Notes: generated by a model not told the origin, from the sequence alone. 64,000 nucleotides of DNA from Pantoea sp. 18069 (GCF_902706035.1 NZ_CACSJA010000027.1:1-64000); one strand, 5' to 3'. Positions 19,081 to 28,050 are shown, counted from the first letter of the stretch. Numbers and translations: made by a program.

Positions 19081-20019
19081 ATGGACCGTTTGCTTTCAAT
19101 GCGGGTGTTTGAACGCGTGGTCAACGAAGGCGGGTTTGCCGCGGCGGCCAGGGCGCTCGACATGTCGGCGCCCGTGGTCACGCGCCTGGTGGCCGACCTC
19201 GAAGACCATCTGGGAACGCGCCTGCTGCAGCGCTCGACGCGCCGCCTGTCGCTGACCGAGGCCGGCCAGAGCTATCTGAGCCGCGTGCGCAACATCCTGC
19301 AGGACATAGACGAAGCCGATGCCGTGACCCGCTCGCAGAGCACCGAACTCGAGGGTCTGCTGCGCGTGCACGCGCCGCCCGTGCTCGCCAGCTATGTGCT
19401 CGCGCCCATGCTCGCCAATTTCAGGCAGCGCTACCCCAGGATTCAGTTCGACGTCGAGGTCGAAACGACGACTGAGCCGCCGTTCGAGGAGTTCGACATC
19501 ACGCTGATGGGCACGGACGAAGGCTTCAATGGCGAAGTCATCGCGCGCAAGGTGATAGCGTCCGAAGCCATTCTGGTCGCATCACCGGCTTACCTGCAGC
19601 GCCGGGGAACGCCGCAGCAGCCCGAGAACCTCGTGAACCACGACTGCCTGCGGCTCAAGCAATCGAACGGCCGCCCGCGCGCCTGGCGCATGTGGTGCGT
19701 GGCCGACCCCGACAACTCGCGCGAGATCACCGTGACGCCGGTGATCGCCGCCAACCACACCGACACGCTGCTGCGCGCGGCGCTCGACGGCGCGGGCATC
19801 ACTTCGGTGGCCCTGGACACCGTCGCGCCCTACCTCACGCGCGGTGACCTGGTGCGGGTGCTCGCCCCCTGGATCACCGGTCGCCTGGTGATGTACGCGG
19901 TCCTGCCCAGCCGCAAGTTCATTCCGCAGCGCACGCGGGTGTTTCTCGACTACCTGGTCGAGCAGGCGCGAACCCAGGCCGGCAGCGCCTTGCAGGCCTG
20001 CGCGGCACGCCATGCCTGA
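19081..20019 (+). CDS. LysR-family transcriptional regulator
   Basis: The 312-residue protein begins MDRLLSMRVFERVVNEGGFA, the typical LysR winged-helix start, with the recognition helix ending in LGTRLLQRSTRRLSLTEAG. A substrate-binding domain fills the rest. The branch resembles DsdC/CrgA-like regulators (LEDHLGTRLLQRSTRR). Start ATG 19081 follows CCCGGAGC. It is divergent from the DUF4148 gene, the obvious candidate target, and convergent with the MerR gene after it. The effector is unknown. Confidence 0.88.
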   Translation: MDRLLSMRVFERVVNEGGFAAAARALDMSAPVVTRLVADLEDHLGTRLLQRSTRRLSLTEAGQSYLSRVRNILQDIDEADAVTRSQSTELEGLLRVHAPPVLASYVLAPMLANFRQRYPRIQFDVEVETTTEPPFEEFDITLMGTDEGFNGEVIARKVIASEAILVASPAYLQRRGTPQQPENLVNHDCLRLKQSNGRPRAWRMWCVADPDNSREITVTPVIAANHTDTLLRAALDGAGITSVALDTVAPYLTRGDLVRVLAPWITGRLVMYAVLPSRKFIPQRTRVFLDYLVEQARTQAGSALQACAARHA

Positions 20020-20027
20020 AGCGCACT

Positions 20028-20447
20028 TCAATGGCAGGCACAGGCCTCGCCATGCGCCGCGCCGACCAGCTCCTTGAGAATGCCGCAGCCCTGGTGGGCA
20101 TGGTCGCCGTTGCAGGCCCGGCGCAGCTGCAGCAGTTGCTGCTCCAGCGCCTGCATGCTCTGCAGCCGGGCGCGCACGCGGCTCAGTTGCGCGTCGACCA
20201 GTTGGTCCACGTCCAGGCAGGCGTCCTGGGGCGCGTCGATGGCCGTGAGCAGGCGGCGCACGTCGGGCAGCGGAATATCGAGTGCGCGGCAATGGCGTAT
20301 GAAGGACAGCCGCTCCAGATGCAGCGGCGCGTAGTCGCGGTAGCCGTTGTCCAGCCGCGCGGGCTCGGGCCACAGGCCCTGCTTCTCGTAGAAGCGTATG
20401 GTCTCTATGTCGACACCGGTGGCGCGCGCCAGTTCCTTGATTTGCAT
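20028..20447 (-). CDS. cadR: MerR-family metal regulator, CadR/PbrR-like
   Basis: The 139-residue protein has the MerR DNA-binding head (MQIKELARATGVDIETIRFY) and a dimer helix. Cysteines are placed as in CadR/PbrR sensors: one near residue 78 (DACLD), one near 113 in RRACNGD, a further one in HQGCG, and a C-terminal HGEACACH tail. These sensors distort a 19-20 bp promoter spacer on binding Cd(II), Pb(II) or Zn(II) and turn on an efflux pump. A matching dyad lies 57 bases upstream, but the divergent pump gene expected beside it is absent. Confidence 0.85.
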   Translation of the reverse strand: MQIKELARATGVDIETIRFYEKQGLWPEPARLDNGYRDYAPLHLERLSFIRHCRALDIPLPDVRRLLTAIDAPQDACLDVDQLVDAQLSRVRARLQSMQALEQQLLQLRRACNGDHAHQGCGILKELVGAAHGEACACH

Positions 20448-20504
20448 GGGAGTCTCCGAATGGCTGCATGGGACGGCAAAGGCATTTCGCCGGGCAAGCT
20501 AACA

Positions 20505-20519
20505 CTGTAGCAACTACAG
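20505..20519. promoter_or_regulatory. MerR-type operator dyad upstream of cadR
   Basis: CTGTAG-CAA-CTACAG, 6-bp arms with a 3-base centre, inside ACACTGTAGCAACTACAGGG. The form is that of MerR/CadR sites lying in an over-long promoter spacer. On the plus side no target gene follows before the convergent-oriented YdeP gene ends. Confidence 0.6.
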
Positions 20520-20566
20520 GGTTTCCCATGCAAGCCACCTTGGCTTCACCCCTGCACCGAGCGGTG

Positions 20567-22858
20567 TCAGGTGAGCGCTGCAGCATGCGCCTTGAGCACC
20601 ACGGGCACCGACTTGGAAGTCGGCGTGCCCGCACCTATGGCCGTGGACGCCAGCGGCACCAGCGGGTTGGTCTCGGGGTAGTAGGCGCCGATATTGCCGC
20701 GCGGAATGTCGTAGGCGACCAGGCGAAAGCCGTCGGCGCGCCGCTCCTGGCCATCGTCCCAGACCGACAGCAGATCGACCCAGTCGCCGTCGTTCATGCC
20801 CAGTGCACGGATGTCCTCGGCGTGGATGAACACCACGCGGCGCTGGCCGAACACGCCGCGGTAGCGGTCGTCCATGCCGTACACGGTGGTGTTGTACTGG
20901 TCGTGCGAGCGCATGGTCATCAGCGAGAACACGATCTGGTCAGGGGTGCGCACGCGCGCGCGGTGCACCGGCGTATCGCAGGGCACGGCATGCGCGACAA
21001 ACACGGCCTTGCCGCCGGGCGTGTTCCAGACGCGCTCGCTGGCCGTGTTGCGCAGCCGGAAGCCCCCGGGCTTGGCGACCAGCGCATTGAAATCCTTGAA
21101 GTCGTCGAACACCTGGGCAATCAGATCGCGCACGCGCGCATAGTCCTCGACCAGCCAGCGCCAAGGTATGCGACTTTGCGTCAGCGTGGCCGCGGCCAGG
21201 CGCGCGACGATCGCGGGCTCGGACAGCAGCAGCTCCGACGCCGGCGCGTTGATGCCCGCGGACAGATGCACCATGCTCATCGAATCCTCGACGGACACGC
21301 TCTGCGCCCCGCCGGCCTGCATGTCGATCTCGGTGCGGCCCAGACAGGGCAGTATCAGCGCATCGCGCCCGTGCACCAGGTGGCTGCGGTTGAGCTTGGT
21401 CGTCACATGCACCGTGAGATCGCACTGGCGCAGCGCGCGCCAGGTGGCATCGGTGTCGGGCGCGGCCGCGGCGAAGTTGCCGCCCAGCGCAAAGAACACG
21501 CGTCCATGGCCATCGAGCATCAGGCGGATCGCTTCGACGGTGTCCACGCCATCGGCGCGCGGCGGCGCAAAGCCGAACACCTGCTGCAGCCGGTCGAGCA
21601 GCGCGGCCGGCGGCTTTTCCCAGATGCCCATGCTGCGGTCACCCTGCACATTGCTGTGGCCGCGCACCGGGCAGGCGCCCGCGCCCTGGCGGCCCAGGTT
21701 GCCGCGCAGCAGCAGCAGGTTGACCAGCATCTGCACCGTCGCCACCGAATGCGTGTGCTGGGTGATGCCCATGCCCCAGCAGACGATGGCGCTGCCCGCG
21801 CCGATGTAGACCTCGCCGGCGGCGCGCATCTGCGCTTCGCTCAGGCCGGACTCGCGCGCCAGCACCTCCCAGTCCTCGGCCTGCAGGTCGGCGGCCAGGG
21901 CCTCGAAACCGCTGGTGTGCTCGGCAATGAACGCCTGATCGAGCACGCCGCCGCGCGCGGCTTGCTGCTCGAGCACATGTTTCATCATGCCCTTGACCGC
22001 GGCCAGATCGCCGCCCGCGCGCACCTGGAAGTAGTGCGTGCTGATGGGCGTGGCGCTCATGGTCGCCATCTCGAGCTTGCTTTGCGGGTCCTGGAAACGC
22101 TCGAGGCCGCGCTCGTGCAGCGGGTTGAAGCTGACGATGCGCGCGCCGCGCTTGTGCGCCGCGCGCAGCTCGCCCAGCATGCGCGGGTGGTTGGTGCCAG
22201 GGTTCTGGCCGAAGATGAAGATCGCGTCGGCATGCTCGAAGTCCTCGAGCGTCACCGTGCCCTTGCCCACGCCGATCTGCGGCCGCATGCCGTTGCCGCT
22301 GGCCTCGTGGCACATGTTCGAGCAGTCGGGGAAATTGTTGGTGCCGTACTCGCGCACGAACAGCTGGTAGAGGAAGGCGGCCTCGTTGCTGGCCCGGCCC
22401 GAGGTGTAGAAAATCGCCTGGTTCGGGTCGGGCAGCGCCTGCAACTGCTGTGCGATCAGCGCGAAGGCCGCGTCCCAGTCGAGCGGCAGATAGCGGTCGC
22501 TGGCGGCGTCATAGCGCATGGGGTGCGTGAGCCGGCCCTGGTCCTCGAGCCAGAAGTCGCTTTGCGCCATCATCTCGCTCACGGTGTGGCGCGCAAAGAA
22601 CTCGGGGCCTGCGCGCCGCGCCGTGGCTTCGGCGGCCACGGCCTTGGCGCCGTTCTCGCAGAACTCGAAGCTCGACGCATGGTTGCGGTCGGGCCAGGCG
22701 CAGCCGGGGCAGTCGAAGCCGCCCTGCTGGTTGGCCGACAGCAGCGTGCGCGCGCCCTTGAGCGCGATGTCGTTGCGCAGCAGCGTGTTCTTCACGCTGC
22801 GCAGCGCACCCCATCCGCCCGCCGGGCCGGGGTAGAACTCAATTTTTTGCTTGTCCAT
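20567..22858 (-). CDS. FdhF/YdeP-family molybdopterin oxidoreductase
   Basis: The 763-residue protein belongs to the DMSO-reductase superfamily, in the YdeP-type branch of formate-dehydrogenase-like enzymes. It has CPGCAWPDRNH near residue 48 where a cluster would sit; the family usually lacks a full 4Fe-4S set here. Molybdenum-cofactor motifs follow: NFPDCSNMCHEASG, IFGQNPGTNHPRM, and GHSNVQGDRSMGIWEKPP. The C-terminal cofactor domain starts near 640. Reaction unknown; YdeP is linked to acid resistance in enteric bacteria. Start ATG 22858 begins MDKQKIEFYPGPAGGW, the usual family start. It is 123 bases downstream of nicC on the same strand. Confidence 0.88.
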   Translation of the reverse strand: MDKQKIEFYPGPAGGWGALRSVKNTLLRNDIALKGARTLLSANQQGGFDCPGCAWPDRNHASSFEFCENGAKAVAAEATARRAGPEFFARHTVSEMMAQSDFWLEDQGRLTHPMRYDAASDRYLPLDWDAAFALIAQQLQALPDPNQAIFYTSGRASNEAAFLYQLFVREYGTNNFPDCSNMCHEASGNGMRPQIGVGKGTVTLEDFEHADAIFIFGQNPGTNHPRMLGELRAAHKRGARIVSFNPLHERGLERFQDPQSKLEMATMSATPISTHYFQVRAGGDLAAVKGMMKHVLEQQAARGGVLDQAFIAEHTSGFEALAADLQAEDWEVLARESGLSEAQMRAAGEVYIGAGSAIVCWGMGITQHTHSVATVQMLVNLLLLRGNLGRQGAGACPVRGHSNVQGDRSMGIWEKPPAALLDRLQQVFGFAPPRADGVDTVEAIRLMLDGHGRVFFALGGNFAAAAPDTDATWRALRQCDLTVHVTTKLNRSHLVHGRDALILPCLGRTEIDMQAGGAQSVSVEDSMSMVHLSAGINAPASELLLSEPAIVARLAAATLTQSRIPWRWLVEDYARVRDLIAQVFDDFKDFNALVAKPGGFRLRNTASERVWNTPGGKAVFVAHAVPCDTPVHRARVRTPDQIVFSLMTMRSHDQYNTTVYGMDDRYRGVFGQRRVVFIHAEDIRALGMNDGDWVDLLSVWDDGQERRADGFRLVAYDIPRGNIGAYYPETNPLVPLASTAIGAGTPTSKSVPVVLKAHAAALT

Positions 22859-22981
22859 TGTGTCGCTGGTCTGGAGTGGAGGGCGGCGCGCGCCGGCGCG
22901 CAATGGTCCAAATTATGCGGCCGGGCGCGCAGTATCCGGCACAAGGCCGCATTGCCGCCCGCCCCATGGCCAGGCCGGTGT

Positions 22982-24130
22982 TTACGCGGCGACCTTCTTC
23001 GGCTCGACCAGCGGCACCTGGAACGCATCGTAGCCAAAGCACCAGTCGGGGTTCTCGTTGCCGCGCAGCCAGGTGTTGTTGTGCGAAACCCGTTGCACCT
23101 TGCTCGCGCGCTCGGCGCGGTTGGCTTCGTAGAGCGCGAACGCGGTCTGCAGATCGCCGGTGCCGACTTCGAGCAGGCAGCGCGTGAGCATGGCCGCGTC
23201 CTCGATGGCCATGGCTGCGCCCTGGGCCATGTGCGGTTTCATCGGGTGGCAGGCATCGCCCAGCAGCACCAGCCGGCCGCGGCTCCACAGCGGCAGCGGA
23301 TCGCGCTCGAGCAGCGGCCACTTGGTGACTTCCAAGGTGGCGTCGATCAGCGACTGCACGCCCGGGTGCCAGCCGTCGAAGGCCGCGCGCATCTCGTCGC
23401 GGCTGCTGGGCAGCCAGCTCTTGCTCAGGTCCCAGGTGGGCTCGGGCACGCCGGTCACGTAGTAGATCTCGTCGAGCTTGCCGGTGTCGAAGTAGACCAT
23501 CATGTGGCGGTCGTCGGTCCACCACTTGCAGCAGCGCTCGTGCGTAAAGCCCTGGACGCGCGCTATGGGAAACACCGCGCGGTGGGCGATATAGCCGGTG
23601 TACCTGGGCGGCTCGGCGCCGAGCAGCGTCTCGCGGATGCGCGAGTTGATGCCATCGGCGCCGATCACGATATCGGCCTGCGCACTGCTGCCGTCGGCAA
23701 ACTTCAGCTCCACGACATCGCCCTGGTCGTCGATGGCGGTGAGCCGCTTGTTGAATTCGAGCACGCCGCCCGTGACCGCCTGGGTCAGCAGCGCGTGGAA
23801 ATCGCCGCGGTGCACCGTGAGATAGCTGGCGCCGTAATGCTTGAGCGCGTGCTCGCCCAGCGGAATCTGCGCGATAACTTCGCTGGTCAGGCCGTCGCGG
23901 CTGTACCAGTAGTCGGGGTGGCAGCCCATGGCATTGAGCGCGTCCTCTATGCCTATCCTGCGCATGATCTTCATCACATTGGGCCCGACATGAATGCCCG
24001 CGCCCAGGCGCGAAAAGCCCGGCGCCTGCTCGTAGAGCTTCACATTGAAACCGGCGCGCTGCAGCAAGGCCGCCGCGGCCGTGCCGCCCAGACCAGCGCC
24101 AACGACGGCAATACGGGTTGTGTCCTTCAT
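22982..24130 (-). CDS. nicC: 6-hydroxynicotinate 3-monooxygenase
   Basis: NicC is a flavoprotein that turns 6-hydroxynicotinate into 2,5-dihydroxypyridine with NADH and oxygen. The 382-residue product follows Pseudomonas putida NicC closely as I recall it: the FAD GxGxxG motif VVGAGLGGTAAAALLQRAGF at the N-terminus, HPDYWYSRDG, the DG motif VIGADGINSRIRE, CCKWWTDDRHMMVYF, the GD motif RLVLLGDACHPMKPHMAQGA, and FALYEANRAERAS. The ATG at 24130 has AGGAG 7 bases upstream; the one at 24136 is too close to it, and 382 is the family length. It is separated from the nicB remnant by some 20 kb. A NicR-like gene lies nearby. Candidate operator repeats lie upstream. Confidence 0.92.
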   Translation of the reverse strand: MKDTTRIAVVGAGLGGTAAAALLQRAGFNVKLYEQAPGFSRLGAGIHVGPNVMKIMRRIGIEDALNAMGCHPDYWYSRDGLTSEVIAQIPLGEHALKHYGASYLTVHRGDFHALLTQAVTGGVLEFNKRLTAIDDQGDVVELKFADGSSAQADIVIGADGINSRIRETLLGAEPPRYTGYIAHRAVFPIARVQGFTHERCCKWWTDDRHMMVYFDTGKLDEIYYVTGVPEPTWDLSKSWLPSSRDEMRAAFDGWHPGVQSLIDATLEVTKWPLLERDPLPLWSRGRLVLLGDACHPMKPHMAQGAAMAIEDAAMLTRCLLEVGTGDLQTAFALYEANRAERASKVQRVSHNNTWLRGNENPDWCFGYDAFQVPLVEPKKVAA

Positions 24131-24177
24131 CTTCATGCTCCTGTGACGGCAAGATTGCCGGGGTTCAACACAAAATG

Positions 24178-24193
24178 AAGTGTAGACACTCGA
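24178..24193. promoter_or_regulatory. Candidate operator upstream of nicC
   Basis: AGTGT-AG-ACACT is a perfect inverted repeat about 50 bases from the nicC start, followed by CGAT. A related sequence occurs at 24343-24359. A MarR-type repressor (the NicR-like gene at 24888) could bind here; this is inference. Confidence 0.45.
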
Positions 24194-24342
24194 TTAACAA
24201 AAGTACAGCGCAGAACAGAAAAATCGCCCGCATGGGCCAGAAAAAAGAAAACCCGTCAAGGAATTCACTGAGGAATGCGCTGCAATTTCTTCCTTCGCAG
24301 CTATTTCGAGAACGCAGGCCCATTCCATACATCAATTTATAA

Positions 24343-24359
24343 AGAGTACACACTCTATC
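24343..24359. promoter_or_regulatory. Second candidate operator in the nicC/SMR gap
   Basis: AGAGT-ACAC-ACTCT inverted repeat. GTACACACTCTAT here and GTAGACACTCGAT at 24182 agree at 11 of 13 positions, so the two may bind the same protein. The rest of the 395-base gap (24131-24525) shows no gene. Confidence 0.4.
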
Positions 24360-24525
24360 CAACACAAGACAACAAAGAACGACCAGACAGGCACGCAGAG
24401 GCCGCGCCCGGCAGGACAGCGCGCAGCAAGACCTGACACCACGCAAGGGCCCCAGGAAGTCATCCAGATTGCGCGCCATCCATGCCTTATCCTCGGCCGC
24501 CACCGGACATGACTTGGAGTTGAAC

Positions 24526-24849
24526 TTGGGTTGGATTTATTTGCTGCTGGCGGGCGTGTGTGAAATCTTCTACGCCGCTGCCATGCCGCGCACCGATGGC
24601 TTCACGAAACTGGGCCCCAGCGCGTTCTGCATGGTGTTCATCTGTTTCAGCATGTATTTGCTGTCGATCGCAACGCGCACCATTCCCGTCGGCACGGCCT
24701 ATGCGGTCTGGGTAGGCATCGGCGCCGTGGGTACGGCGGTCTACGGCGCCCTCATGCTGGATGAAGACCGCAGCTTGCCGCGCATTCTCTGTTTCCTGCT
24801 GATCCTGGCGGGCATCGTGGGCTTGAAGCTTCTCTCGTCCGGGAAGTAA
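24526..24849 (+). CDS. Small multidrug resistance (SMR/EmrE-SugE type) transporter
   Basis: The 107-residue protein has four helices and the family signature: an essential Glu in helix 1 (LLLAGVCEIFYAAAM), GTAYAVWVGIGAVGTAVYG in helix 3-4, and a closing helix ending in LKLLSSGK. SMR proteins work as dimers exchanging protons for cationic drugs or, in the SugE/Gdx branch, guanidinium. TTG at 24526 is chosen because GGAG lies 6 bases upstream and the length then matches SugE (about 105). It is divergent from nicC and convergent with the NicR-like gene. Its substrate is not clear; a role in pyridine efflux is speculation. Confidence 0.8.
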   Translation: MGWIYLLLAGVCEIFYAAAMPRTDGFTKLGPSAFCMVFICFSMYLLSIATRTIPVGTAYAVWVGIGAVGTAVYGALMLDEDRSLPRILCFLLILAGIVGLKLLSSGK

Positions 24850-24887
24850 CCCAGGCGGGCAAGCGCCGCCTGCCGCGCCAGCACCGT

Positions 24888-25379
24888 TCAGGTGCCCGCG
24901 GCGTTGACCGCCTGCGTGCCGCCGTCGATCATGCGGCGCAGCAAAAAAGCCACCGCCACACGCTCGGCCGCGTTGAAGTCGCCATAGGTCAGCTCGGTGA
25001 CCTGCTTGGCATAGGGCACGACTTCGGCGATCAACTGCTCACCCGCCTTGGTCAGCTGGACCACGAGCTTGCGCCTGTCGGTCTTGTCGGCGCCGATGCG
25101 GATCAGCTTGCGTGCCTTGAGCCGCTCGATGATGCCGCGCATCGTTCCCTGGTCGATGGCGGTCGCACGCACGATTTCGTTGACCGAGCAGGAGCCGCGC
25201 TCGTTGACGGCGTGCAGCACGACAAACTGCGTGGCCGTCAATTTCGAGTCGGGAATGATCTCGGAGAAGATCGCGGTATGGCGCTGGTAGGCGCGCCGCA
25301 GCAGGTGACCGATCTGTTCGGTGAAATCGTAATCGAGCGGGGGCGCGCTGGATGCGCCATCGGAGCCGGGTTCAGTCAT
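24888..25379 (-). CDS. nicR: MarR-family regulator, NicR-like
   Basis: The 163-residue protein is a winged-helix MarR repressor: EQIGHLLRRAYQRHTAIFSE forms the dimer helix, TATQFVVLHAVNERG leads into the wHTH, and DKTDRRKLVVQLTKAGEQL is the wing. The start segment and length resemble NicR, the repressor of the lower nicotinate pathway in P. putida, which responds to 6-hydroxynicotinate. Its location 750 bases from nicC supports that. Start ATG 25379; the ribosome site is weak. It is divergent from the formaldehyde dehydrogenase gene across a 339-base gap with no other gene. Confidence 0.7.
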   Translation of the reverse strand: MTEPGSDGASSAPPLDYDFTEQIGHLLRRAYQRHTAIFSEIIPDSKLTATQFVVLHAVNERGSCSVNEIVRATAIDQGTMRGIIERLKARKLIRIGADKTDRRKLVVQLTKAGEQLIAEVVPYAKQVTELTYGDFNAAERVAVAFLLRRMIDGGTQAVNAAGT

Positions 25380-25718
25380 CGGTGAGGTAATCCATTCGCG
25401 TGTCTGTAAAAGTATAGTCGCGGCCCCGGAGCGCCGCAGCGCTGCGGGCGGCGCAGAGCACCATCCTTGGCCATGATGCCCGATCACCCAGGCCGATTGG
25501 CGCCGGACAGTCTGCATGGGAGCCCCAGGTGACAGGTCTTTGCCGGGCTGGCGCTGCGCCATTTGCGCCGTTTCGTCCCGGCTTGCGCCAATACGGCCGC
25601 GCAGATGGGAAAATGCAGGCTTGGTCGCCCCGCCCCTGTGTACCTGACCTGGCGGGCGTCTGCCCTTCACCTTCATCCATCCCGTCATCGGCCCCGATGA
25701 CTCTCAAGGAAAAACGCC

Positions 25719-26831
25719 ATGAAATCACGCGCAGCCGTCGCTTTTGCTGCTGGTCAACCACTGCAGATCGTCGAGATCGACGTAGAGCCACCGCGCAAGG
25801 GCGAAGTCCTGGTCAGGATCACCCACACCGGCGTGTGCCACACCGACGCGTTCACGCTGTCGGGCGATGACCCGGAAGGCATCTTCCCCGCCGTGCTCGG
25901 CCACGAAGGCGCGGGCATCGTGGTCGAAGTCGGCGAAGGCGTGACCAGCGTCAAGCCCGGCGACCATGTGATTCCGCTGTACACCGCAGAATGCAAGGAA
26001 TGCCTGTTCTGCAAGTCGGGCAAGACCAACCTGTGCGTCGCCGTGCGCGCCACCCAGGGCAAGGGCGTGATGCCCGACGGCACGACGCGCTTCTCCTACG
26101 AAGGCAAGCCCATCTACCACTACATGGGTTGCTCGACGTTCAGCGAGTACACCGTGGTGGCCGAAGTCTCGCTGGCCAAGATCAGCCCCGACGCCAATCC
26201 CGAGCAGGTCTGCCTGCTGGGCTGCGGCGTGACCACGGGCCTGGGCGCGGTGAAGAACACTGCCAAGGTCCAGCCCGGTGACACCGTTGCCGTGTTCGGC
26301 CTGGGCGGCATCGGCCTGGCCGTGCTGCAGGGCGCCAAGCTGGCCCAGGCCGGGCGCATCATCGCCATCGACACCAACCCCTCGAAGTTCGACCTGGCGC
26401 GCACCTTCGGCGCGACCGACTGCGTCAACCCCAAGGACTTCGACAAGCCCATCCAGCAGGTCATCGTCGAGATGACGGGCTGGGGCGTGGACCACTCGTT
26501 CGAATGCATAGGCAACGTCAACGTGATGCGCGCGGCGCTCGAATGCGCGCACCGCGGCTGGGGCCAGTCGGTGATCATCGGCGTGGCCGGCGCGGGCCAG
26601 GAAATCTCCACCCGCCCCTTTCAGCTGGTCACCGGCCGGCGCTGGCTGGGCACGGCTTTCGGCGGCGTCAAGGGCCGCTCGGAACTGCCGGGCATGGTCG
26701 AGGAAGCGATGCGTGGCGACATCCAGCTCGAGCCTTTCGTGACCCACACCATGCCGCTGACCGACATCAACGAAGCCTTCGATCTGATGCACGAAGGCAA
26801 GTCGATCCGCTCGGTGGTGAACTACGCCTGA
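25719..26831 (+). CDS. frmA: S-(hydroxymethyl)glutathione dehydrogenase (class III alcohol dehydrogenase)
   Basis: The 370-residue enzyme oxidises the glutathione adduct of formaldehyde using NAD and two zinc ions. Catalytic zinc ligands lie in GVCHTDAFTLSGDDPEG and GHEGAGIV; the structural zinc is held by the four Cys of CKECLFCKSGKTNLC. The Rossmann loop is VFGLGGIGLAVLQGAK, and the class III arginine-containing STRPFQLVTGRRWLGTAFGG segment is present. Start ATG 25719 follows AAGGAAA. No S-formylglutathione hydrolase follows, which is unusual for frm operons. Identity is secure; the link to nearby nicotinate genes is not. Confidence 0.95.
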   Translation: MKSRAAVAFAAGQPLQIVEIDVEPPRKGEVLVRITHTGVCHTDAFTLSGDDPEGIFPAVLGHEGAGIVVEVGEGVTSVKPGDHVIPLYTAECKECLFCKSGKTNLCVAVRATQGKGVMPDGTTRFSYEGKPIYHYMGCSTFSEYTVVAEVSLAKISPDANPEQVCLLGCGVTTGLGAVKNTAKVQPGDTVAVFGLGGIGLAVLQGAKLAQAGRIIAIDTNPSKFDLARTFGATDCVNPKDFDKPIQQVIVEMTGWGVDHSFECIGNVNVMRAALECAHRGWGQSVIIGVAGAGQEISTRPFQLVTGRRWLGTAFGGVKGRSELPGMVEEAMRGDIQLEPFVTHTMPLTDINEAFDLMHEGKSIRSVVNYA

Positions 26832-27033
26832 GGGCGCTCAAGGCGGCAGGCCCATGGCGGCCATGCCGCCAATGGCTCATGAAGCGCGCAGCTCCCGGCC
26901 CACCGCCGCGGGACTGCCAACTGCCGCCCGCGCCGCCGCCTCGGCCAGCCCGGCACATGAGATTGCGGGTAGATGCATGCCCGCTGCCAACCCTCTTGCA
27001 TTTTTTCCAACGCTGAGCACTAGGTAGCAACCC

Positions 27034-27079
27034 TTGTACGAAATGCATGTTGTTTGCCTAAAATGTACCAACTGGTACA
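27034..27079 (+). promoter_or_regulatory. Promoter with overlapping TetR-type operator
   Basis: A -35 TTGTAC (27034-27039) and a -10 TAAAAT (27059-27064) are 19 bases apart. The -10 touches the inverted repeat TGTACCA-AC-TGGTACA (27064-27079), which has 7-bp perfect arms. A repressor bound there would block the Bug/M24 operon. The TetR encoded at 29332-29889 is the likely partner. Confidence 0.65.
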
Positions 27080-27090
27080 GAAAGGTCCAT

Positions 27091-28050
27091 ATGCAACCCA
27101 GCGTTTTTTCAGCCGCCATCCTGGCGGTGCTTTGCGGCGCGGCCCCGGCCCACGCGCAACCGGCTTTCCCCAACAAGCCGATCAAGTTCGTCATTCCGCA
27201 AGCGGGAGGCTCGGCCAATGACGTTCTGGCCCGCACGCTCGCGGAGTCCGTCTCCAAGCTGCTCCACAAACCCGTGGTAATTGAAAACAAGCCCGGCGCG
27301 AATGGAATCCTGGGGCTGTCCTACCTGGTCAGCCAGCCTGCCGACGGCCATACCTGGTTCATGGCCGGCTTCTCCAACCTCGCCTGGAACCCTCTGCTCT
27401 ACAAGAACATCAGCTACCGCAATTCGGACCTCGAAGGCGTGGCGATCTTCGCGGACACCCCTTTCGTCAGCGTCACGTCGCCGACCCTGGGCGTGAAGGA
27501 CTTCAAGGCATTTGAAGCGCTGGTGAAAAGCAACCCCAACAAATACACCTATGCCTCGGCCGGCATCGGCAATTCAACGCATCTGTCCACGGAGTTGGTA
27601 AAGCAAAAGACCGGCCTGCAATTGCAGCACTCGCCGTTCAATGGCGCGGGCGCAAGTGTCAGCGTGATGAATGGCGACACGCCGTTCATGACGATTCCAC
27701 CGGGCGGAATCATGTCCTTGATCAAGTCCCACAAGCTCGTGCCCCTGGCGGTCACGGGCAGCGTGCGCCTGGCCGCCTTGCCCGATGTGCCTACCTACAA
27801 GGAACTGGGCTATGACATCCATGTGCCCGGCTGGTACTCGGTGGTGATGCGCAAGGGCGTGCCCAAGGACATCATCAGCCAGGTCAATGCGGCAATCAAC
27901 GAAGCACTCAAGGACCCGGAAATGATCAAACGGCTCGAAGCCCAGTCGCTGCAGGCCGTGGTCAGCAAACCGGAAGATGTGATGCTCCAGGCCGAGAAGA
28001 TCTCCACCGAATGGGCGCCCATCATCTCCAAACTCGGAATCCAGCAGTAA
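27091..28050 (+). CDS. Bug/TctC-family periplasmic solute receptor
   Basis: Bug proteins are periplasmic receptors of the tripartite tricarboxylate transport type; in Burkholderiales most lack nearby membrane partners. The 319-residue product has a signal peptide (MQPSVFSAAILAVLCGAAPA, cleavage at AHA-QPAFP), then FPNKPIKFVIPQAGGSANDV, the ligand-site segment VIENKPGANGI, and YASAGIGNSTHL. The first phosphate-like loop reads PQAGGSAND where most have PFPPGGxxD. Start ATG 27091 is set by the signal peptide and AAAGG. Its TAA overlaps the ATG of the next gene by one base, so ligand and M24 substrate are probably related. Confidence 0.9.
   Translation: MQPSVFSAAILAVLCGAAPAHAQPAFPNKPIKFVIPQAGGSANDVLARTLAESVSKLLHKPVVIENKPGANGILGLSYLVSQPADGHTWFMAGFSNLAWNPLLYKNISYRNSDLEGVAIFADTPFVSVTSPTLGVKDFKAFEALVKSNPNKYTYASAGIGNSTHLSTELVKQKTGLQLQHSPFNGAGASVSVMNGDTPFMTIPPGGIMSLIKSHKLVPLAVTGSVRLAALPDVPTYKELGYDIHVPGWYSVVMRKGVPKDIISQVNAAINEALKDPEMIKRLEAQSLQAVVSKPEDVMLQAEKISTEWAPIISKLGIQQ

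Noticed and set aside
20468..24178. Open frame of 1,236 codons on the plus strand
   Set aside because: It lies antisense to the YdeP-type and nicC genes, is full of Arg, Ala, His and Gly, and has no domain. It is a shadow of high-GC codon bias.
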